NCBI RefSeq assembly: GCF_001556045.1
Contig: NZ_LSIC01000051.1
Span: 1-42,322 of the forward strand
From: Bradyrhizobium sp. CCH5-F6
GTDB lineage: Bacteria; Pseudomonadota; Alphaproteobacteria; Rhizobiales; Xanthobacteraceae
DNA length: 42,322 nt
Reading direction: 5' to 3'
The notes beneath the pieces were generated by a model. That model did no database searches, was not told the origin of the DNA, and saw nothing but the letters and a program-made list of their open reading frames with translations. Shown here piece after piece: positions 24,945 through 32,942 of the stretch (the stretch's first letter is position 1; each line of letters opens with the position of its first letter). A program made the translations under genes and the position numbers.

Positions 24945-26318
24945 CTACATGCCTTTCATTCCCTTCATGCCTTTCATTGCCTTCATGTCGCCCTCCTTCG
25001 CAGCCCCCGCCGGTTTGTCCCTGCGCACAGGTTGCTGCGATGGTGCGTCGACCTCATAGGAAACGGTGCCCGCAGGATATTTGTAGGGGCCCGGGTCGGC
25101 GTAATCATCTCGCGCCAGGTCTTCGCGGATCTTCATGACAGTGAACATGCCGCCCATCTCGATCGGGCCGAATTGGCCAGAGCCGGTCATCATCATCAGG
25201 GTATTATCGGGCATAGGCATCTCCATTTCGCCCATTGCCATGCCGGTCGATCCCATCACCATTGCATCGGGAGCGAGCTTTCCGACGGCTCTTGCGAGTT
25301 CCTTTTTCGATACGCCGATCAAATTGCGCACATCGTGCCCCATCGCGTTCATGGTGTGATGCGATTTGTGGCAGTGAAATGCCCAGTCGCCAGGATTGTC
25401 AGCGACAACATCGAACGCGCGGATGGCACCGACCGGTACATCGATGGTGGTTTCAGGCCACTGCGCGCTTTCGGGCACCCAGCCGCCATCCGTGCAGCTC
25501 ACGGAGAAACTATGCCCGTGAAGGTGAATGGGATGGTTCGTCATGGTGAGGTTGCCGATTCGAACCCGCACCTTGTCGTTGAGCCGCACGGCCAGCGGAT
25601 CGATGCCCGGAAACACCCGACTGTTCCATGTCCACATATTGAAGTCGGTCATTTCCGTGATCTTCGGCAGGTAGGTGCCGGGATCGACGAGATAGGTGCT
25701 CATGATGAACACAAAGTCGCGGTCGACGGGACGGAAGCTGAGATCGCGCGGATGCACCACGATCATTCCCATCATGCCCATCGCCATCTGGACCATTTCG
25801 TCCGAATGCGGATGATACATGAACGTCCCGCTGTGCTTCATCTGGAACTCGTACACGAAGGTCTTGCCCGGGGGAATGTGGGGCTGATTGAGTCCACCAA
25901 CGCCGTCCATGCCGTTGGGCAGAAGCACACCGTGCCAATGGATGGTCGTCTGTTCCGGCAGTTTGTTCGTGACGAAAATGCGCAGCTTGTCGCCTTCGAC
26001 GGCCTCAATGGTGGGGCCCGGCGATTGACCGTTATAGCCCCATAAGTGGACCTTCATTCCCTCGGCAAATTCACGGACGACCGGCTCGGCGACCAGATGA
26101 AATTCCTTCCAGTCGCCGTTCATGCGCCAAGGCAAAGTCCAGCCGTTGAGAGTGACGACGGGATTATAGTCGGGCCCAGTCGAGGGACGCAGCGGCGGCT
26201 GCATCACCGCCTTGTCCATGATCGGCGCCTCGGGGATGCTCGCGGCTTGAACTCGCCCGCTGATAGCGCTGGCGCTGATCGCGGCGCTCGCCGTCAAAAG
26301 ACCTCTTCGGGATAGCAT
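24945..26318 (-). CDS. Periplasmic multicopper oxidase with Met-rich tail
   Basis: The ATG at 26318 (ggagacaagg upstream) gives 457 residues with a twin-arginine signal (MLSRRGLLTASAAISA). Copper motifs are HWHG (127-130), YHPHS (168-172), HPIHLHGH (262-269), HCHKSHH (315-321) and axial Met326. After the second cupredoxin domain there is a Met-rich stretch (MGSTGMAMGEMEMPMPDN) and the C terminus is KAMKGMKGMKGM. It is a shorter oxidase than CopA and resembles the two-domain copper oxidases found with TolC and cupredoxin genes in copper islands. The role is probably Cu(I) oxidation. It starts 14 bases after the TolC stop. Confidence 0.92.
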   Translation of the reverse strand: MLSRRGLLTASAAISASAISGRVQAASIPEAPIMDKAVMQPPLRPSTGPDYNPVVTLNGWTLPWRMNGDWKEFHLVAEPVVREFAEGMKVHLWGYNGQSPGPTIEAVEGDKLRIFVTNKLPEQTTIHWHGVLLPNGMDGVGGLNQPHIPPGKTFVYEFQMKHSGTFMYHPHSDEMVQMAMGMMGMIVVHPRDLSFRPVDRDFVFIMSTYLVDPGTYLPKITEMTDFNMWTWNSRVFPGIDPLAVRLNDKVRVRIGNLTMTNHPIHLHGHSFSVSCTDGGWVPESAQWPETTIDVPVGAIRAFDVVADNPGDWAFHCHKSHHTMNAMGHDVRNLIGVSKKELARAVGKLAPDAMVMGSTGMAMGEMEMPMPDNTLMMMTGSGQFGPIEMGGMFTVMKIREDLARDDYADPGPYKYPAGTVSYEVDAPSQQPVRRDKPAGAAKEGDMKAMKGMKGMKGM

Positions 26319-26332
26319 GACCTTGTCTCCAC

Positions 26333-27778
26333 TCAGTTGGTAGCTGCGTTCGCTTGCGTGATGGAAGGACGAGTCTGCCGACGCGCCTCTCCACCGCCCC
26401 CACCATTGACGACCGTCTGTAGTTCGGCCTTTGCCAGCCAAAACTCGCGTTTGGCTTCGATCGCGGCCCGCATTGCGACCAGGCGCTGGCGCGCCTCTTG
26501 CAGAACCGTGAAAATATCGACTTGCATGCTCGAGAAGCGGAGCTGCATCTCATCTGAGATGATGTTCCGGAGCGGCAAGACCTCGCGCTGATAATGGCCG
26601 GCGATATCGTAGCTCGACCGGTAGATACGATAGGCTTCTCGTGCTTCGGAGCGGACATTGACGGCTCTTTCCGTCAACAGATTGAACGCTTCATTGTACG
26701 TCGCGAGCGCACGTCGAACACGCACCTCGCCGCCGTCGAAGATCGGAATTTGGAACTGAACGTCAAAGCCACGTTCCCGGAACGGAGTTCCCTCGGGATC
26801 ACGCGTCTTACGGTCGATGCCTGCAGCATCAAGAACCGTGATGAAACGTGACGCATTCGTCAGCGCAAGAGATTTTGCCAAAGCCGCCAGTTCAATCCGT
26901 GCAATCTGAAGATCGAGGCGATGCGTGACGGCATCAACTTCGATAAACGGCAGGGAGAAGGGTCGCGCTGGTAAGATAGGCAGCTTACCCGGCAAGTGAA
27001 AGCCCAGATCGCCGTTCCACAATCCTAATAGCCGCGCCAAGCGTTCGCGCGATGATATCGCCTCTTGGCGAAGGGTTGCCAGCTCTGCCGCAGTTTCGGC
27101 ATAGAACGCCTGTTCGCGGGCCTGGTCGAGCTTGTTCATCGCCCCTGTCTCGCCAAGCTTAAGCGCGAGCTGTGCGGTTGCTTCAGCCGTGGATTTTGCA
27201 TCGGTGAACAAACCGACAAGCTCGTTTGCAGCGAGCGCCCGATAATAGGCCCGTCTGACTTCCGCCGCGAGCCGCAGCGTTTCTTCGGCGGCTCGCAGTT
27301 GTGCAGCCTGAAAACGTTGGCGTGCGATTTCGGAGCGGAACGGCAATGTCGCAAGCGCTAAAATGTCGCCGACGATTTGTCGCTCGATTTCGACTGCTCC
27401 ATCGCCAGCGATCCGGCTAATCGAGAACGTGGGATTAGGAGGCAGGCTGTCCTGAACAAGATCCGCCTCTGCGATCGCGAGCTCATTATAGGCCGCCTGC
27501 AATCCACGATTGTTCAACAAGGCGATTTGAACGGCGCTGTCCACGGTGAGGCCGCGCCGCAACAGCCGGCGGACGGCGTTATTTGCCCATTCTGCGTCTT
27601 CCGCCGAGCGGATCGCAACGACGTCTTTCTTGATGGTCTGCTGCGCCACATCTGCGACGACGGACATGCCGGCATCCGGCGAAAAGGCGGCACATCCGGA
27701 AAGCAGCAGCGCGCCGGCAACCGCGGAAAGGATCGGCATCGCACGACGAACATGCATCGGATTTGATCGGGTCAACAT
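26333..27778 (-). CDS. TolC-family outer-membrane lipoprotein channel (CusC/CzcC-like)
   Basis: This 481-residue protein starts at 27778 with a ggag site. The lipobox is LLLSGC (Cys about residue 29). Two outer-membrane efflux repeats follow: AVQIALLNNRGLQAAYNELAIAEADLVQ with NPTFSIS near residue 75-120, and a second with RAYYRALAANELVGLF and FDVQFQIPIFDGG; long coiled-coil helices separate them. TolC proteins form the outer-membrane exit of tripartite pumps. The usual RND pump and adaptor genes are missing; the next genes are an oxidase, a cupredoxin and CusF. The T1SS of this window could also use it. Confidence 0.92.
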   Translation of the reverse strand: MLTRSNPMHVRRAMPILSAVAGALLLSGCAAFSPDAGMSVVADVAQQTIKKDVVAIRSAEDAEWANNAVRRLLRRGLTVDSAVQIALLNNRGLQAAYNELAIAEADLVQDSLPPNPTFSISRIAGDGAVEIERQIVGDILALATLPFRSEIARQRFQAAQLRAAEETLRLAAEVRRAYYRALAANELVGLFTDAKSTAEATAQLALKLGETGAMNKLDQAREQAFYAETAAELATLRQEAISSRERLARLLGLWNGDLGFHLPGKLPILPARPFSLPFIEVDAVTHRLDLQIARIELAALAKSLALTNASRFITVLDAAGIDRKTRDPEGTPFRERGFDVQFQIPIFDGGEVRVRRALATYNEAFNLLTERAVNVRSEAREAYRIYRSSYDIAGHYQREVLPLRNIISDEMQLRFSSMQVDIFTVLQEARQRLVAMRAAIEAKREFWLAKAELQTVVNGGGGGEARRQTRPSITQANAATN

Positions 27779-27786
27779 CGCTTCTC

Positions 27787-28077
27787 CTATTGAGCCCGCT
27801 TCGGCGTTGGCGCGACTTGTTGGTTCTGCTCCTGCCAGCCCTTTGGAGCGGCCGGCCGAAGGTGCGTGTAAGGCGCGACCGTCGAGCGGTAGCCCGTCCC
27901 AGCCACTGGAACAGCAGGATCGGCCGGGTCAGAACCGGCGAGCAAATAAGGCGGTGGCGTACATCCCCCCAGAACAGCAAGGCTTAGAACCAGGCTTGCG
28001 GCCGCGATTCGATTGCCCGTCACTTTGCTCGCGCTCCTGCTTGGCCAGGCGGCGCGGCCTATCCCCCCATTACGCAT
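27787..28077 (-). CDS. Small lipoprotein of unknown function
   Basis: From ATG 28077 (gaggg site) the protein has 96 residues: a basic N terminus, a hydrophobic segment and lipobox AVLGGC, then a Pro-rich chain (TPPPYLLAGSDPADPAVPVAGTGYRSTVAPYTHLRPAAPKGW). The segment YRSTVAPYTHLRPAAPKGW looks conserved in small lipoproteins found beside copper genes, but I know no function for it. It overlaps the previous gene by 19 bases and ends 8 bases before tolC, so it is likely co-translated and could assist the channel. Confidence 0.78.
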   Translation of the reverse strand: MRNGGIGRAAWPSRSASKVTGNRIAAASLVLSLAVLGGCTPPPYLLAGSDPADPAVPVAGTGYRSTVAPYTHLRPAAPKGWQEQNQQVAPTPKRAQ

Positions 28078-28346
28078 CTTTTTCCCTCGTTGCCTCGCTT
28101 GAATTCCACCATGCATGTTGTGCTCTGGCTTTGCCTTTGAACGGCTGCGTCCTGTGCTGAAGCCAGCATGGCTCGGTGATCGGGCGATATCAGCCCCTCC
28201 TGCGAACCAAACCCTTCGCGCAACGGAACGGCGCACCCGGAAAGGCCAGCACCGATCAGCATCATTTGCGCAGACATGAGCACGAATTTACGTAAGCGAG
28301 CCGCATTCGCCATTCCGGCGAACGGCGCACCTGATCCGGCGGCCAT
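28059..28346 (-). CDS. Small lipoprotein of unknown function
   Basis: The ATG at 28346 has a ggag site 6 bases upstream. The 95-residue product has a basic N-terminal stretch, hydrophobic FVLMSAQMMLIGAGLSGC with lipobox LSGC, then EGLISPDHRAMLASAQDAAVQRQSQSTTCMVEFKRGNEG. The long region before the hydrophobic stretch makes an internal start (MSAQMM) conceivable. The product is not recognised; its place ahead of another lipoprotein and TolC suggests an envelope role. Confidence 0.7.
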   Translation of the reverse strand: MAAGSGAPFAGMANAARLRKFVLMSAQMMLIGAGLSGCAVPLREGFGSQEGLISPDHRAMLASAQDAAVQRQSQSTTCMVEFKRGNEGKRCVMGG

Positions 28347-28423
28347 ATGATTCTCCTGAACTGATGATGCGCGACTGCGGCGCGAGCCCTATGGGCTCGC
28401 TTCGCGAGTTTCGGACCTTCAGT

Positions 28424-28897
28424 TCAGGCGATTGGCGGGCGGTAGAGCGGCTTGGAAGCCGCAGTTCCCAAAACTTGCACAAGCAGAGATTGATGCTGCG
28501 CAGGGGGAATAGCGGGCTGACCGATTTCGGCCAAGGCCGCAGGCAGGGCACTCACGCATGACACGCCACAGCACTGATTGCTGTGATGTTTGTGGGTATC
28601 ACCCGAGCCGTGCGCGGCCCCCGATGCTTCGCCCGCCACCTCCGACGAAGCAGCTTTCAACCCAACGCCGGCCCGCTGCGCAATATCGCTCTCCGCATCA
28701 ACGTGATGCACACTTGCGGATTGAACGGAATGGATGTGAGAGGCGCCAGAATGCTGATCTTCGTCGACGAGGCAAGCGATGTTTCGTCCTGCGTCCATAG
28801 CGACCGCAAGAGCTGGCGACAGGACGCAAATCACATAGAAAATCGCGAGCAGCCAAGCTGCTCTTGCGCGAAAAGATTTGGTCACAAGCGTCAGCAT
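28424..28897 (-). CDS. His-rich exported protein (DUF2946-like)
   Basis: This 157-residue protein has an N-terminal signal or anchor (AAWLLAIFYVICVLSPALAVA) and a His-rich middle (HSGASHIHSVQSASVHHVD, THKHHSNQ). A conserved-looking CCGVSCVSALPA follows, then a hydrophobic C-terminal third ending KPLYRPPIA. The Cys motif and length are like DUF2946-type proteins, which often sit at the head of copper operons, but the match is by eye only. It is the first gene of the fifteen-gene - strand block, 77 bases before the first lipoprotein gene. Confidence 0.7.
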   Translation of the reverse strand: MLTLVTKSFRARAAWLLAIFYVICVLSPALAVAMDAGRNIACLVDEDQHSGASHIHSVQSASVHHVDAESDIAQRAGVGLKAASSEVAGEASGAAHGSGDTHKHHSNQCCGVSCVSALPAALAEIGQPAIPPAQHQSLLVQVLGTAASKPLYRPPIA

Positions 28898-29272
28898 TAA
28901 GGCCGATTCGTCTGCAAGACGGTTCTCTGAGACTACCCAGCGGGGATATTTGCACCAAATTATAGTTCATGCCAAGCCGGACGAATTGGAAAACGCGAAG
29001 TTTAGCCTCGGTGTGGCTTATTGGTTTAAACCGCCTGGCGGCACGTCTGCGGACGGCTTCTCTCAATTGTTCCGGGCGCGAGGCGTCCTGCCAGTCAAGG
29101 CTTTTGAGGTTTTTGCGTATCTACAACCGTTGAGGGGACCAATTGTCCGCAAAACGTCTTCTGCTCCTCGCCTCGACGGCGCTTGATCGTGATCCCTCCC
29201 AACCGTGGCCTTTTAGGAGCGTGCGCCTCTCGTTCGCATCGGGAAGCTCTTGAAGAGAGGGGGCAAGGATTA

Positions 29273-29287
29273 TACCCTTCTGGGGTA
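29273..29287. promoter_or_regulatory. TACCC-N5-GGGTA dyad, possible metalloregulator operator
   Basis: taccc-ttctg-gggta is a perfect 5-bp dyad with flanking A/T (tatacccttctggggtac). Its shape resembles operators of CsoR/RcnR-type copper or nickel repressors (G/C-rich arms ending TA). It lies 376 bases upstream of the His-rich gene that starts the copper block. No CsoR gene is in the window. The assignment is tentative. Confidence 0.35.
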
Positions 29288-29358
29288 CAGGGGGGCAAAG
29301 CTGAGCGCCTCGAAAGGCGTTCAAGCTGGGAAAAGGTGAGATGGTCGGTTCGGCGAAC

Positions 29359-29459
29359 TTCAGCAGAAACGCCTCCTGCTGAAGCGGGGGTCCCAACCCC
29401 GGATCATGGTGGGTGACGGCACAGGACCGCCCGAAGTCGTGGCCGCGCCCACCATGATC
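29359..29459. other. Cluster of three hairpins in an intergenic region
   Basis: Three successive inverted repeats: ttcagcag/ctgctgaa (29359-29383), cgggg/ccccg around gtcccaa, and gatcatggtggg/cccaccatgatc (29402-29413 with 29448-29459, perfect 12-bp arms, 34-base loop). The surrounding 770-bp stretch (28898-29667) holds no supported gene. The cluster may be a structured leader or small RNA, or the end of a lost mobile element. Confidence 0.45.
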
Positions 29460-29667
29460 GAGTTCGAGAATCCTTCTTGCTGATTGGATGCCGCGTGGTC
29501 GCACTGAAAGAAGAGCAAGATCGAGCGCTTGGTGATGATCACTGCAATGCAAGGCGGAGATTTCACGTAACGGCGATGTCTTCGTATGTCTGCGCTGATC
29601 GGCCGCGATACTTCGGCCTGGCGCGGCCGAGATTGTCACGGACAGTCTCAAAAAGTCCTCGCGCAAT

Positions 29668-30581
29668 ATGACGGGCCCCGTGCTTGATTGCATCATCATC
29701 GGTGGTGGTCCTGCGGGGCTGACTGCTGCACTCTATCTGGCCCGATTTCGGCGTAAGGTCTGCGTGATTGACGCCGGCGAAAGCCGAGCTGCCTGGATAC
29801 CGGTTTCGCACAACCAACCGCTTTTCCCCGCCGGCATAACCGGCACAGAGATCCTGGGGCGCATGCGACAGCACCTCACCAAGTTGGCCACTGAAATTCT
29901 CACCGAAAAGGCGATCGCTGTTGCGCGGATCCACGAGGGATTTCTGGTCGACTTCGCCGAAGAAACGGCAGCCGCGCGAACGCTTCTTCTGGCGACGGGC
30001 GTTGTCAATCACCGGCCCGACATGAGTGCACAGGTCCACCGTGATGCCGTCGCAGCCGGCCTTATCCGCTATTGTCCCGTTTGCGACGGCTTTGAAGCCA
30101 AAGGCCAAAAGATTGTCGTCTTGGGCAAGGGTCCTCATGGCGTACGCGAGGCTGTGTTTCTGCGCACGTACAGCCAGGATGTGACCCTTATATCTGCTTC
30201 AGCGATGAATGAATGCAGTTCAAGACAGCTTGCAGCCGCGGGCGTCTCGCTGATCGAACAGCCGATCGCCCGCTTGACAATCGACCAAGGAAAATTTTGA
30301 TCGAAACCGCCTCAGCTGCGCGCCTTTCATTCGACACTCTCTATCCGGCCTTGGGCTCCAGCAGCAACACGGATTTGCTGCGATCTTTGGGAGCTTCGCT
30401 CTCCAGTCAGGGATGCATCCTCGTCGATTCGCATCAAATGACTGATGTGAGCGGCCTCTATGCGGCTGGAGACGTCGTACAGGGGCTTGATCAGATCAGC
30501 GTCGCTTGCGGGCAGGCTGCGATCGCCGCGACCGCCATCCATAATAGGCTGCGCAAACTTGATGGCTTGGGCGATCCTTAG
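29668..30581 (+). pseudogene. Thioredoxin-reductase-like FAD/NAD(P) oxidoreductase, one frameshift
   Basis: The first frame (29668-30300) reads an FAD-binding N terminus, CIIIGGGPAGLTAALYLARF, the redox pair CPVCDG (Cys-x-x-Cys) and an NAD(P)-binding strand IVVLGKGPHGVREAVF. It stops at 30300. The second frame takes over at ILIETASAARLSFDTLYPALG and ends with DVSGLYAAGDVVQGLDQISVACGQAAIAATAI, the usual second FAD contact. The join falls in ggaaaatttt (about 30290), where one A appears to be missing. The composite of 304 residues matches the family length. Enzymes of this type use NADPH and FAD to reduce a partner disulfide. Its partner here is unknown. Confidence 0.87.
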
Positions 30582-30626
30582 GATCTTGGAGATTTGTGGT
30601 TCTTCGCGCTTCTAATTTAGGGTCCA

Positions 30627-30881
30627 TCACTCCGGTCCAGAACGAAAGCGAACGCCGATGCGCTTTGCTTTACGCCAGATCAAGCGGCAATGATAATGCT
30701 CTTCCTCCCGATCCAGGATCAGCTTGAACTCGTCGGGTATGTCGAGCGAACTTTCGACGTCAAGCGCAGCCCCTCGCGGGGACAAGTTGCGAATGACACA
30801 ACTGATGACCCCGCCGTTGCCAAAACTGATGGTTGCGGCCTTCAAAACGCGGGATCTGAATTCGTCGCGCTTTTCGTCCAT
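30627..30881 (-). CDS. PilZ domain protein
   Basis: This 84-residue protein is a lone PilZ domain: an Arg-containing N-terminal segment (DEKRDEFRSRVLKAATISF), the RNLSPRGAALDVE strand with the S-x-x-G motif, and RLIWRKAKRIGVRF. PilZ domains can bind cyclic di-GMP, but the RxxxR half of the motif is not in its canonical form, so binding is uncertain. Short single-domain PilZ proteins are numerous in Bradyrhizobium-like genomes. It converges with the reductase pseudogene. Confidence 0.88.
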   Translation of the reverse strand: MDEKRDEFRSRVLKAATISFGNGGVISCVIRNLSPRGAALDVESSLDIPDEFKLILDREEEHYHCRLIWRKAKRIGVRFRSGPE

Positions 30882-31060
30882 CTGTTGACGCCTGTCTTGA
30901 TTGAAAGTCGTTTCCTGGACTAGCTAGAAGCAAACTTCATGTTGCGGTGCAAAATCTATGAGGCCAGCTTCCTGATCGATGTTTCTTTCCTGTAGCAAAG
31001 GAACCCGGGGCGGCCTCCATTGCTTACAGTTCAATCGTCGTCGTTGAGGAGATCCTGATC

Positions 31061-31444
31061 ATGTCCGTGTTTCGCAAATCATCGCAGCTTATGGTTATTG
31101 CCGGCCTTTTCGCCACGACGATGGCTACCTCGGCATCAGCAGCTCCTTTAGTGGCGAATCCACTGGCCGCTCATCCTGTAAGTCCTGCCGCGAACGAATA
31201 TAAGCAGACTGTCCATCTTGTCTGCGACAATTACGGCAGATGCTATCGCTCACGCCGCGTTGTTCGTGCCCCCTATTATGACAACGGTTACTATCCTGGT
31301 AGCTATGGTTATGGACCTAGCGTCGTCTTCGGTTTCGGAGGACACCATTATGACGGTGGGCACGGGTTCGGTGGGCATGGATTTGGCGGGCATGGTTTCG
31401 GCGGGCATGGGTTTGGAGGACACGGCGGCGGTCACCACGAATGA
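31061..31444 (+). CDS. Gly/His-rich exported protein
   Basis: This 127-residue protein starts at ATG 31061 with a gaggag site. It has a signal peptide (to about residue 27, ASAAP), a segment HLVCDNYGRCYRSRRVVRAPYYDNGYYPGSYGYGP, and a C-terminal run of five GHGFG units closing with HGGGHHE. Each unit is a 15-bp DNA repeat (31361-31425), so the length of this tail probably varies between strains. His and Gly content suggests metal binding or a flexible surface role. The function is unknown. Confidence 0.8.
   Translation: MSVFRKSSQLMVIAGLFATTMATSASAAPLVANPLAAHPVSPAANEYKQTVHLVCDNYGRCYRSRRVVRAPYYDNGYYPGSYGYGPSVVFGFGGHHYDGGHGFGGHGFGGHGFGGHGFGGHGGGHHE
31361..31425 (+). repeat. 15-bp tandem repeat encoding GHGFG units
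   Basis: About four units of the pattern g(g/t)ttcggcgggcatg differ mostly at third codon positions, so the repeat is old enough to have drifted but keeps the peptide GHGFG. Confidence 0.75.
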
Positions 31445-31543
31445 TGATACAAGCGAGGTGAACTCACCCGGAGTGCAGCGCAGAGAAAGTGAAGGAACAA
31501 GCGCGGTAGCACGATCAGGGATCTCAAGGCCGCAAGGTGCTGC

Positions 31544-32290
31544 TCACTCCGGCACGTTCCCGAGCTTGTTCAGATCGTTAGCGTCCTGGGAATCTTTCAA
31601 CAGTCTTCCCACCATCTCATAGGAACGGGTAATTTCAGCCAATCGGATCATTTCCCGCGTGGTTTCTACGTTAGACTTCTCAAGGTATCCGCTGGCGAGG
31701 CTAACCTGACCACGGCCAAGATCGATGGGCGGTTGGTCAGTCTCAAGCAAACTTTCGCCGGCGGGTCGCAGGCGCGCTCGATCTGAAAATCCAACCAAAC
31801 GGAGCTGTCCGAGAATGGCGCGTTTGGTGCTCACAGTTCCGTCGCTCGCGACACTGATATCGCGATCGTCAGCAGGAACCTGGAGAGGACCATTCCTGCC
31901 CAAAATCGGTTCGCCAGAAAGGGTCACGATCTGGCCTGAAGCGCTAATCGTCAATGCGCCGGCTCGGGTGTAGCGATCTCCCTGGCCGGTTCGAACAACA
32001 AAATATCCTTCGCCCTGAATGGCCAAATCGAGCGGATTGCCGGTCGATTGGAGCGCCCCCTGACTTTCGTTACTGAATTGGAATCGCGGATCGACCAGGG
32101 AGAGGGGGCGCTCCTTCTTCCCCGCTTCATCCAACCCTTTCTCTGGCTTGAGATATTCCTGGAAAGACAGGTCGCGCGCACGAAATCCTGTGCTGCTTGA
32201 ATTGGCGACGTTGTGGGCCACGACGTCAAGCTTGCGTTCGAGCGCGATCAGACGTGAAAGGTGAATTAGCGTAGTTTCGCCCATGTTCAT
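31544..32290 (-). CDS. flgF: Flagellar basal-body rod protein FlgF
   Basis: This protein of about 248 residues (start 32290, or 32284) has the rod-protein N terminus LIALERKLDVVAHNVANSSSTGFRARDLSFQEYL, the central GNPLDLAIQGEGYFVVRTGQGDRYTRAGALTISASGQIVT, and the C-terminal SNVETTREMIRLAEITRSYEMVGRLL heptad helix. It forms part of the proximal rod of the flagellum. It is intact but separated from other rod and ring genes; only fliQ is adjacent and divergent. It may be left from a displaced flagellar cluster or belong to a scattered set. Confidence 0.94.
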   Translation of the reverse strand: MNMGETTLIHLSRLIALERKLDVVAHNVANSSSTGFRARDLSFQEYLKPEKGLDEAGKKERPLSLVDPRFQFSNESQGALQSTGNPLDLAIQGEGYFVVRTGQGDRYTRAGALTISASGQIVTLSGEPILGRNGPLQVPADDRDISVASDGTVSTKRAILGQLRLVGFSDRARLRPAGESLLETDQPPIDLGRGQVSLASGYLEKSNVETTREMIRLAEITRSYEMVGRLLKDSQDANDLNKLGNVPE

Positions 32291-32515
32291 CGCCCCACTA
32301 CGAATCACCGCAAGCGCTCGATCCTACAACAGTGTGACGCCTCGCGGATCGAAATTGCCCCGCGCAGCGGTCGCTGCAGCTTGCAGGACCGTGTCACGAG
32401 CTCAGCTCTCATACAGGTTCAAGAGCCTGATCAGCCTTCAAAATGGAAGACATTAACATTTCGTTAACCATTTCATACGAAACTGGCGCAGCTTAACCCT
32501 TTTTTGGGAGTTCGA

Positions 32516-32779
32516 ATGACGGGCCCGGAAGTGATGGCCTCGGCCGAGGAAGCCCTCTTCACCGTCGTCCTGGTATCTGCGCCCCTGATGGTTGTGGGAA
32601 CCATCACCGGTGTCCTCGTGTCGCTGCTCCAAGCCTTGACACAGATACAGGAGCAGACGCTCATTTACGTCCCGAAGATTGTTGCAACCTTTCTCACGCT
32701 GGTCGTCGCGCTGCCGTTTATGGCCGATCTGTCGCATCAGCACTTTCTGCGCATGACAGCCCGCATCTTGGCTCCGTAA
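32516..32779 (+). CDS. fliQ: Flagellar export apparatus protein FliQ
   Basis: From ATG 32516 (gggag 6 bases upstream) the protein has 87 residues, the normal length of FliQ. Two hydrophobic helices are visible, EALFTVVLVSAPLMVVGTITGVLVSLLQA and KIVATFLTLVVALPFM, joined by the conserved loop LTQIQEQTLIYVPK. FliQ is a membrane part of the flagellar type III export gate, with FliP and FliR, neither of which is here. The type III secretion homologue SctS is an alternative, but the sequence is closer to FliQ and flgF is next door. Confidence 0.9.
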   Translation: MTGPEVMASAEEALFTVVLVSAPLMVVGTITGVLVSLLQALTQIQEQTLIYVPKIVATFLTLVVALPFMADLSHQHFLRMTARILAP

Positions 32780-32942
32780 CATCTGACCGGGTCCCTCGAG
32801 CGAAACTCGGGAGACGAGCCATCCTGACCGCTTCTGTCCCTCCTTTTTCCGCGACAGAACGAGGAGCGAAGGACACAAGGGGCGCGCAACCTCAAGTGTC
32901 CTTCTCAAGGTCCGTCGATACCCCGACGTAAACCGCCACGGC

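Noticed and set aside
25032..26045. 337-codon + strand frame antisense to the multicopper oxidase
   Set aside because: It is an opposite-strand shadow in high-G+C DNA, rich in His/Arg/Ala, with no domain. The oxidase frame on the other strand has all its copper motifs.
29121..29699. 192-codon - strand frame and overlapping frames at 29.1-30.1 kb
   Set aside because: There is no recognisable domain and no good ribosome site. The region is dominated by hairpins, and the 29.6-30.1 kb part is antisense to the reductase gene.
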